Assembly (NCBI GenBank): GCA_025463305.1
Contig: JAOBWK010000070.1
Span: forward strand, 102,530 to 166,529
DNA: 64,000 nt
Direction of reading: 5' to 3'
From: Ilumatobacteraceae bacterium
Lineage (GTDB): Bacteria > Actinomycetota > Acidimicrobiia > Acidimicrobiales > Ilumatobacteraceae
Under the pieces are notes generated by a model that was not told the origin of the DNA, searched no databases, and saw only the letters and a list, made by a program, of their open reading frames with translations. Positions 59,018-64,000 of this stretch are shown piece after piece; the first letter of the stretch is position 1; each line of letters begins with the position of its first letter. The position numbers and the translations under genes were made by a program.

Positions 59018-59635
59018 ATGGCTCTCTTCGGTCGCGGTGACCGGACCGAGCGCCGTGGCACCCCCTACGACTTCCTGATCGTCGGCCTGGGCAATCCCGG
59101 CAAGGAGTACGCGCGCACCCGCCACAACGTGGGCGAGGAGGTCGTCGCGCTCCTCGCCGAGCGACTGGGCGCGTCGTTCAAGGCCGGCAAGGACAAGGCC
59201 AAGGTGGCCGAGGTGACGCTGCGCGAGCACCGCTGCGTGCTCGCCTTCCCACTGACGTACATGAACGACAGCGGCCAGGCCGTCAGCGCGATGACGCGCC
59301 GCTACGGGATCCTCGACCCGGCCCAGATCATCGTCGTCCACGACGAGCTCGATCTGCCCCCGGCCCAGATCCGGGTCAAGGTCGGTGGCGGCCTGGCCGG
59401 CAACAACGGCCTGCGCAGCATCACCCAGCACCTCAAGACGCAGGACTACCTGCGCGTGCGGATCGGCATCGGCAAGCCGCCGTCGAAGGAGCGTGGCGCG
59501 AACCACGTGCTCTCCAAGCTGCCCAAGGCCGAGCGCGAGGCGCTCGACGTCGCGATCCAGCTGGCGGCCGACGCCGTCGAGCTCCTCGTCGCCGAAGGCC
59601 CCGACGCCGCGATGCGCCAGTTCAACGTGCGCTGA
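59018..59635 (+). CDS. pth: Peptidyl-tRNA hydrolase
   Basis: A 205-residue enzyme. LIVGLGNPGKEYARTRHNVG includes the catalytic His, FPLTYMNDSGQAV, VVHDELDLPPAQIRVKVGGGLAGNNGLRS includes the catalytic Asp and Asn/His region in which NNGL replaces HNGL, and RIGIGKPP. An N-terminal extension of about 16 residues precedes the domain. Recycles peptidyl-tRNA. Confidence 0.95.
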   Translation: MALFGRGDRTERRGTPYDFLIVGLGNPGKEYARTRHNVGEEVVALLAERLGASFKAGKDKAKVAEVTLREHRCVLAFPLTYMNDSGQAVSAMTRRYGILDPAQIIVVHDELDLPPAQIRVKVGGGLAGNNGLRSITQHLKTQDYLRVRIGIGKPPSKERGANHVLSKLPKAEREALDVAIQLAADAVELLVAEGPDAAMRQFNVR

Positions 59636-59714
59636 CCCCGATCCATCCGAGGACGCCGCCGACGCCAGCACGTCGAATGTCGCGCGACGACATGGTGAGT
59701 GACATCGCGGGCCG

Positions 59715-61370
59715 CTACGACAGGGCTTCGTCGGCGGTGATGTGGCCGCCTTCGAGCTCGATGCGGCGGGTGAGGCGCACGTTGGCGAGCAGGGTGCGGT
59801 CGTGGGTGACGAGCAGCACCGTGCCGCCGAAGGACTCGAGCGCGATCTCGAGCTGCTCGATCGCGGCGAGGTCGAGGTGGTTGGTGGGCTCGTCGAGCAC
59901 GAGCAGGTTCGTGCCCTTGGCCATCAGCAGGGCGAGCACGAGCCGGGTGCGTTCGCCCGGCGAGAGCGAAGTGGTGGAGCGGTTCACCTCGCTGGCACCG
60001 ATGCCGAACTTGGCGAGCAGAGTGCGCGCGTCGGGCACCGTCATCGCGGTGGCGCGCATGAACGCCTCGAGCACGGTCTGCTGCTCCGTGAGCTGCAGGC
60101 GGGTCTGCTCGAGCTCGCCGACCACGACGCTGGGTCCGAGGTAGACCTCGCCGGCGTCGGGCGCCAGATGCCTGAGCAGCATCCGCAGCAGCGTGGACTT
60201 CCCGCTGCCGTTGTGGCCGACGATGGCCAGCCGCTCGCCGGCGCCGATCTGCAGATCGATCGGGCCGAGCGTGAACTCGCCGACGTGCGCGGTCGCGGCC
60301 TGCAACCGTGACACCACGGCACCGCTGCGAGCGGCCTCGCCGAACGTGAGCTTGAGCTGCCACGCCTCGCGCGGCTCCTCGACCACCTCGAGCCGCTCCA
60401 TCATCTTCTCCGTGCGGGCTGCCTTGCCCGCGAGCTGCTCGGTCTGGTTGATCTTGTAGTTGCGGATGTGCTTGTCCTTCTCGGACTTGTCGTTCTTCGC
60501 CTTGCCCAGGCCCTGGGTGGCCCATTCCCGCTCGCGCTGGGCGCGACCGGCGAGCGCGCCCTTCTTCTCGGCGTACTCCTCGTAGCGCTCGCGGGCGTGC
60601 TGGGCGGCGAGCTCGCGCTCGGCCAAGAACGCTTCCCAACCGCCCGAGTACATCGAGATGTCGTGGCTGAACTCGTCGATCTCGGCGACGTGGGTGACGA
60701 CGCGCCTCAGGAACTCGCGATCGTGGCTGACGACGACGAGCCCGGCCTGCAGCGACCCGACCCACGACTCGAGGCGGGCCAGACCGTCGAGGTCGAGGTC
60801 GTTGGTCGGCTCGTCGAGTAGGAACACGTCGAAGCGCGCGAGGAGCAGCGAGGCGAGGCTGCACCGAGCCGCCTCGCCGCCGGACAGGGTGGCCGTCCGC
60901 TGATCGAGCAGGCGAGCCGGCAGGCCGAGCTCGGCGAGCACCTCACCGACACGCGCGTCGAAGTCGGCCGCACCGATCGCGAGCCATCGATCGAGCGCGT
61001 CGGAGTAGCGGTCGTCGGCGCCCGGCTCGGCGCTGGCGAGCCCGGCCGTCGCGGCATCGAGCTCGACCGATGCCGGGCCGACGCCGGTGCGGCGGGCGAG
61101 GAACTCGGCCACCGTCTCGTCGGTGCGGCGTTCCGGTTCCTGCGGCAGGTAGCCGACGATGGCCTGTGGCGGGGCGACCGTGACGGCGCCCGAGTCGGGT
61201 CGGACCTGACCGCTGATGATCCGTAGCAGGGTGGACTTGCCGACACCGTTGGGGCCGACGAGGCCGACCCGCCAACCCGGCGAGACGGACAGATCGGCGC
61301 TGTCGAGGATGACCGCCTTGCCGATCGACAGCGAGATGGCACGGGCGTGGAGGGATGCGTGTGCAGACAT
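59715..61370 (-). CDS. ABC-F family ATPase (ribosome-associated)
   Basis: A 551-residue protein with two ABC domains and no membrane segments. Domain 1: GLVGPNGVGKSTLLR, TLSGGEAARCSLASLLL, VFLLDEPTNDLDLDGL. Linker rich in Lys/Arg/Glu (about 235-325). Domain 2: AIVGHNGSGKSTLLR, SLSPGERTRLVLALLM, LLVLDEPTNHLDLAAIEQ. ABC-F proteins rescue ribosomes or protect them from antibiotics. Which subfamily is unclear; it resembles the Msr/Vga/ARE-like or EttA-like actinobacterial group. It breaks up the usual pth-mfd order and is encoded on the opposite strand. Confidence 0.93.
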   Translation of the reverse strand: MSAHASLHARAISLSIGKAVILDSADLSVSPGWRVGLVGPNGVGKSTLLRIISGQVRPDSGAVTVAPPQAIVGYLPQEPERRTDETVAEFLARRTGVGPASVELDAATAGLASAEPGADDRYSDALDRWLAIGAADFDARVGEVLAELGLPARLLDQRTATLSGGEAARCSLASLLLARFDVFLLDEPTNDLDLDGLARLESWVGSLQAGLVVVSHDREFLRRVVTHVAEIDEFSHDISMYSGGWEAFLAERELAAQHARERYEEYAEKKGALAGRAQREREWATQGLGKAKNDKSEKDKHIRNYKINQTEQLAGKAARTEKMMERLEVVEEPREAWQLKLTFGEAARSGAVVSRLQAATAHVGEFTLGPIDLQIGAGERLAIVGHNGSGKSTLLRMLLRHLAPDAGEVYLGPSVVVGELEQTRLQLTEQQTVLEAFMRATAMTVPDARTLLAKFGIGASEVNRSTTSLSPGERTRLVLALLMAKGTNLLVLDEPTNHLDLAAIEQLEIALESFGGTVLLVTHDRTLLANVRLTRRIELEGGHITADEALS

Positions 61371-61414
61371 GGGAGCGAGACCTTCCGGGAGATGGTACGG
61401 ACGGGGACGTTCGC

Positions 61415-61426
61415 TCACAGACGCAT
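61415..61426 (-). promoter_or_regulatory. Three-codon upstream ORF (Met-Arg-Leu) before the ABC-F gene
   Basis: ATGCGTCTGTGA begins 56 bases before the ABC-F start, with stop at 61415. Mini-ORFs in leaders of antibiotic-resistance ABC-F genes sense stalled ribosomes. Here only the short ORF is seen; an attenuator hairpin is not obvious in the following 44 bases, although CCGGAAGG sits near the start as the likely ribosome-binding site. Confidence 0.35.
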
Positions 61427-61485
61427 GGCCACAGGTTCGCAGGTTCGTCGAGCGCCGCGCCACCGATTTGCGGCTGCGCCGGGCC

Positions 61486-61920
61486 TCAGTCGGCGACGGC
61501 GGTCTTGGCGACGATGTGCGTCGGCGTGACCCGCACGACCATCTCCGGCGCCACGGCGTTGCGGCGCCCGTACTGCTCGGCAGCTTCGGCACCCATGTAC
61601 CGCCCGGCGATCAGCGTGGCCCAGTGCAACAGGTCAGCGGGATCATCGGATGTGGTGGTGGTACCGCTGATCGTGACGAAGTCGAACGGCGGCGTCTCGT
61701 CGTCGAGGCACAGCGACACGCGCCCGTCGCGCAGGATCGACTTGCCCTTGATGGTGTCGGCCGACGTCATGAACACGATCTCGTCACCGTCGCGCGCGAT
61801 CCACACCGGCGCGACGAGCGGGCTGCCGTCGGCACGGACGATGGCAAGCTTGGCGGTGTGCGCCGGGAGCGCGTCGACGAACGTCTTCCACCAGCCCTCG
61901 GGTGCTTCGTTGTAGGCCAT
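61486..61920 (-). CDS. Pyridoxamine 5'-phosphate oxidase-like / F420-dependent family protein
   Basis: A 144-residue split-barrel protein: KLAIVRADGSPLVAPVWIARDGDEIVFMTSADTIKGKSILRDGRVSLCLDDETPPFDFV in segments, all conserved positions in the PPOX class F420-dependent group. It ends VVRVTPTHIVAKTAV. Probably binds F420 or FMN; substrate unknown. Confidence 0.85.
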   Translation of the reverse strand: MAYNEAPEGWWKTFVDALPAHTAKLAIVRADGSPLVAPVWIARDGDEIVFMTSADTIKGKSILRDGRVSLCLDDETPPFDFVTISGTTTTSDDPADLLHWATLIAGRYMGAEAAEQYGRRNAVAPEMVVRVTPTHIVAKTAVAD

Positions 61921-62002
61921 GCGGTTGTTCTACCACCCGGCTGTAACGGTCGGCCCGGTGCTCCACGACCATCCAGCACACCGAGTCATCAGGGGAGCCG
62001 CC

Positions 62003-62266
62003 ATGAACAACCGCCGCAACACCGTCGCCACGAACCGCATCGCCGCCGGTCGCCCGAACCGGGCTCGTCGCTTCCTCGCCGGCGTCGTGGTGGCCGGCTC
62101 GGTTGCCGGTGGCGCGGCGGCGTTCGGCTCGATCGCTCACGGCGGCTCGCTCGCCGACCCGATGAAGCCGGTCGTCACCACGAAGGACTACTTCCTCACG
62201 ATCGACGGCGTGAAGGGCGAATCGAAGGACGACACCCACAAGGACGAGATCCACGTGTCGAGCTGA
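62003..62266 (+). CDS. Secreted or membrane-anchored stub with an Hcp-like start
   Basis: An 87-residue protein with AGGGGAG before its ATG. N-terminal part: Arg-rich then FLAGVVVAGSVAGGAAAFG, a signal or anchor. The last part reads KDYFLTIDGVKGESKDDTHK and then DEIHVSS before the stop. That is nearly the N-terminal pattern of Hcp-family (type VI tube) proteins (DYFLKIDGIKGES-D-KHK-EIEVLS), which then go on for more than 100 residues. The rest is missing here; four bases later lies the next gene's stop. Perhaps a degraded gene, or a short protein that keeps only this motif. Confidence 0.6.
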   Translation: MNNRRNTVATNRIAAGRPNRARRFLAGVVVAGSVAGGAAAFGSIAHGGSLADPMKPVVTTKDYFLTIDGVKGESKDDTHKDEIHVSS

Positions 62267-62269
62267 GGC

Positions 62270-63046
62270 TCACGCCTCGGCAGCGACCGCATCGTCCGGC
62301 CCGTCGGGTTCCGGCAGCGGGTCGGTGAGGTTGTGGCGGAACATGATGCTCAACCGGGGGCCCTCCGCACGGGCGACCTTGGGGACGCAGTGCTCCCAGT
62401 CGTGCTGGCAGGCGCCGCCCATCACGAGCAGGTCGCCGTGGCCGATGCGAAAGGTGCGTGACGTGCCGCCACCGCGTGGACGGAGCATGAAGGAGCGAGC
62501 CGCGCCGGTGCTGACGATGGCGACCACGGGGTTCTCGTGGGTGAACCGAGACCGATCGCCGTGCCACGCCACCGAGTCCCGTCCGTCGCGGTAGAGGTTG
62601 AAGCCGATGCTGTCGAAGGACAGCGCGTAGTGGCGGGTGAGCGCGGTGCGGACGTCGGCGAGCACGGGCAGCGCCTCGGCCGTGCCGTCGGAGCCGTCCC
62701 ACCAGTGGGTGAGCCGCGGCTCGGGCAGCAGCCGCTCCCACATCGTGACCGTCCGCTGCCGCCAGGGCAGCGACGCGAACAGCTCGGCGAACACGTCGTC
62801 GGATGCACCCAGCCAGTTCGGCAGCGCGTCGACCCACGATTCGGCGTCGAGCTGATGGCGCTCGATGCCCGCGAACGTGGGGTCGATCACCGGCTCCGGC
62901 GCACCAAACAGGCTGCTCTGCCACATCAGCGAGATGGTGTCGAGGTCGGTTGCCACGTCGGATGCGATCGTTGCCACGGGTGCAGCCTCGCGCATCGAAC
63001 GCACGTTCGCAAGCGCGGCTCGGTCGAGGTCGTAGTGTGGCGTCAT
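62270..63046 (-). CDS. AlkB-like 2-oxoglutarate/Fe(II) dioxygenase
   Basis: A 258-residue reading; a Met at 62923 (MWQSSLFGAP) is the more likely start because the longer one overlaps the divergent VOC gene's start. The fold shows FNLYRDGRDSVAWHGDRSRF (HxD iron motif), SFMLRPRGGG, GDLLVMGGACQHDWEHCVPK (third ligand His) and RLSIMFRHN (2-oxoglutarate Arg). AlkB proteins repair alkylated DNA or RNA bases. Confidence 0.9.
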   Translation of the reverse strand: MTPHYDLDRAALANVRSMREAAPVATIASDVATDLDTISLMWQSSLFGAPEPVIDPTFAGIERHQLDAESWVDALPNWLGASDDVFAELFASLPWRQRTVTMWERLLPEPRLTHWWDGSDGTAEALPVLADVRTALTRHYALSFDSIGFNLYRDGRDSVAWHGDRSRFTHENPVVAIVSTGAARSFMLRPRGGGTSRTFRIGHGDLLVMGGACQHDWEHCVPKVARAEGPRLSIMFRHNLTDPLPEPDGPDDAVAAEA

Positions 63047-63416
63047 GCGCGTGCTCGGACTGGATCACATCGTGCTCGACGTCGCCGACGTCGAGCGCTC
63101 GCTCGCCTGGTACATCGACCTGCTCGGGCTCGCCCCCGTGCGTGTCGACCTCTGGCGCGACGGCAAGGCGCCGTTCCCGTCGGTCCGCGTCGACGAGGGG
63201 ACGATCATCGACCTGATCGGCGTCACCCCGACCGGGGCGAACATGGATCACCTCTGCCTCGTGGTCGATCGCGCCGACGTCGACGCGGTCGTCGACGATC
63301 CGCGCTTCACCGTGGTCGACGGCCCGGGCAGCCGCTACGGCGCCCGCGGCGACGGCTGGTCGGTCTACGTGAAGGACCCCGACGGCAACACCGTCGAGCT
63401 CCGCGCGTACGCATGA
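63045..63416 (+). CDS. VOC/glyoxalase-family protein
   Basis: A 123-residue single-domain protein: GLDHIVLDVADVERSLAWYIDLLGL, a mid-strand with TIIDLIG, MDHLCLVVDRADVDAVV and VYVKDPDGNTVELRAYA. His (LDH), a mid His (MDH) and the final Glu (VELR) are placed as VOC metal ligands. Likely a dioxygenase, lyase or binding protein; substrate unknown. Confidence 0.9.
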   Translation: MRVLGLDHIVLDVADVERSLAWYIDLLGLAPVRVDLWRDGKAPFPSVRVDEGTIIDLIGVTPTGANMDHLCLVVDRADVDAVVDDPRFTVVDGPGSRYGARGDGWSVYVKDPDGNTVELRAYA

Positions 63417-63474
63417 CGCGACGCGCCCGGGCCGAGGCTCCAACCGGCGCCACGCCGATATCGTCGAAGCTCCC

Positions 63475-64000
63475 GTGAACCTCGCGTCGCTCCCCCCGTT
63501 GCTCCGCTCGGAGCCAGCTCTGACCCAGGCGCTCGGCAAGCCGAACGCGGTCATCGCCGTGCCCGAGGCCGCCCGCCCGATCTCCATCGCCGCGCTGCAG
63601 CACCTCAGCGCGCGTCGCCCACTCGTTGTCGCCTGCCCCACCGGCACGGCCGCCGGCCAGCTGTACGACGACCTTCAGCAGTTCATGGGACCGGACGAGG
63701 TCGCGCTGTTCCCCGCGTGGGAGACGCTGCCGTTCGAGCGCGTCAGCCCCAGCGTCGAGACGATGGGCCGCCGGCTCGAAGTCCTGTGGCGGGTGCGCGA
63801 TGTCGAGCGCTGCCCCGCCGTCATCGTCGCCAGCGTGCGCTCGCTGCTCCAGCGGCTCGGGCCGGGCGCCGTCGACGTGGACCCGGTGCGCGTCGCGCCG
63901 GGCATGACCATCGATCCGGAGGAGCTGCTGCAGACGCTGGTGGCCAACGGCTATCGCCGCGAGGAGCTCGTCGAGCACCGGGGCGAGGTCGCCCGCCGCG
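63475..64000 (+). CDS. mfd: Transcription-repair coupling factor Mfd, N-terminal part (runs off the right edge)
   Basis: The first 175 residues of Mfd from GTG 63475. They contain the UvrB-like domain 1a pattern: RPLVVACPTGTAAGQLYDDLQQF, VALFPAWETLPFERVSPSVETMGRRLEVLWRV, AVIVASVRSLLQRLGP and ELLQTLVANGYRREELVEHRGEVA. Its place after pth is the usual genomic context. The remaining about 1,000 residues lie beyond the window. Confidence 0.92.
   Translation, partial: MNLASLPPLLRSEPALTQALGKPNAVIAVPEAARPISIAALQHLSARRPLVVACPTGTAAGQLYDDLQQFMGPDEVALFPAWETLPFERVSPSVETMGRRLEVLWRVRDVERCPAVIVASVRSLLQRLGPGAVDVDPVRVAPGMTIDPEELLQTLVANGYRREELVEHRGEVARR

Noticed and set aside
1..64000. CRISPR array
   Set aside because: No regularly spaced repeat-spacer series was seen; the short tandem repeats at 17194 and 49189 have no spacers.

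Overview
The window is high-GC actinobacterial DNA. The chromosomal half carries small ribosomal proteins of the bL37 and bS22 type known from mycobacteria, an LPxTG-like surface protein, and the gene order metG-tatD-(rpf slot)-rsmA-ispE ... glmU-prs-rplY-pth ... mfd. Together with the surface-repeat proteins this suggests a deep-branching Actinomycetota, perhaps Acidimicrobiia. The taxon is an inference from gene content, not a search result.

Positions 1 to about 31,640 are the right-hand part of an integrated mobile element. It ends at a tyrosine integrase beside the 3' end of tRNA-Leu(UAA); the left end lies outside the window. From left to right it holds: two divergent envelope genes (one cut by the window edge); a DUF2971 gene; a coupled pair of PD-(D/E)XK-like proteins; a 12-kb leftward Tad/Flp-type pilus operon with almost every start overlapping the preceding stop, ending in a LysM-winged-helix-BTAD protein; a ribbon-helix-helix and a tandem-HTH regulator; a two-gene unit made of a Tse2-like putative ADP-ribosyltransferase and a reverse transcriptase; a maintenance block (two unknown proteins, ParB); a very large MobF (TrwC/TraI-type) relaxase-helicase; an excisionase-like HTH; an IetA/IetS-like AAA ATPase plus subtilase pair; and the integrase. 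No VirB4 or TraD-like gene is visible, so the rest of any conjugation machinery would lie to the left or elsewhere.

Four copies of a 31-bp motif (starts GTCACGAAA, ends AGGCATGwGT, central dyad GAAA-N6-TTTC) occur only in the element. They sit just before the M23 peptidase gene, before the divergent secreted-protein gene, immediately before the relaxase start, and between the two small regulator genes, pointing towards the pilus operon. I read this as one regulon joining envelope, pilus and transfer functions.

Positions 31,640 to 64,000 are ordinary chromosome: a RecB-like nuclease, an EAL-DICT protein, an FAD disulfide oxidoreductase, a prolyl oligopeptidase, a PHP phosphoesterase, YchF, transporters, an epoxide hydrolase, RsmI, a secreted SGNH-like protein with repeats, a thioesterase, MetG, TatD, RsmA, IspE, tRNA-Gln, GlmU, Prs, L25, Pth, an ABC-F ATPase, an AlkB-like dioxygenase and the start of Mfd. 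Oddities here include a GlmU lacking the whole acetyltransferase active site, an Hcp-like protein cut short after about 30 residues, and two unusually short ribosomal protein genes.
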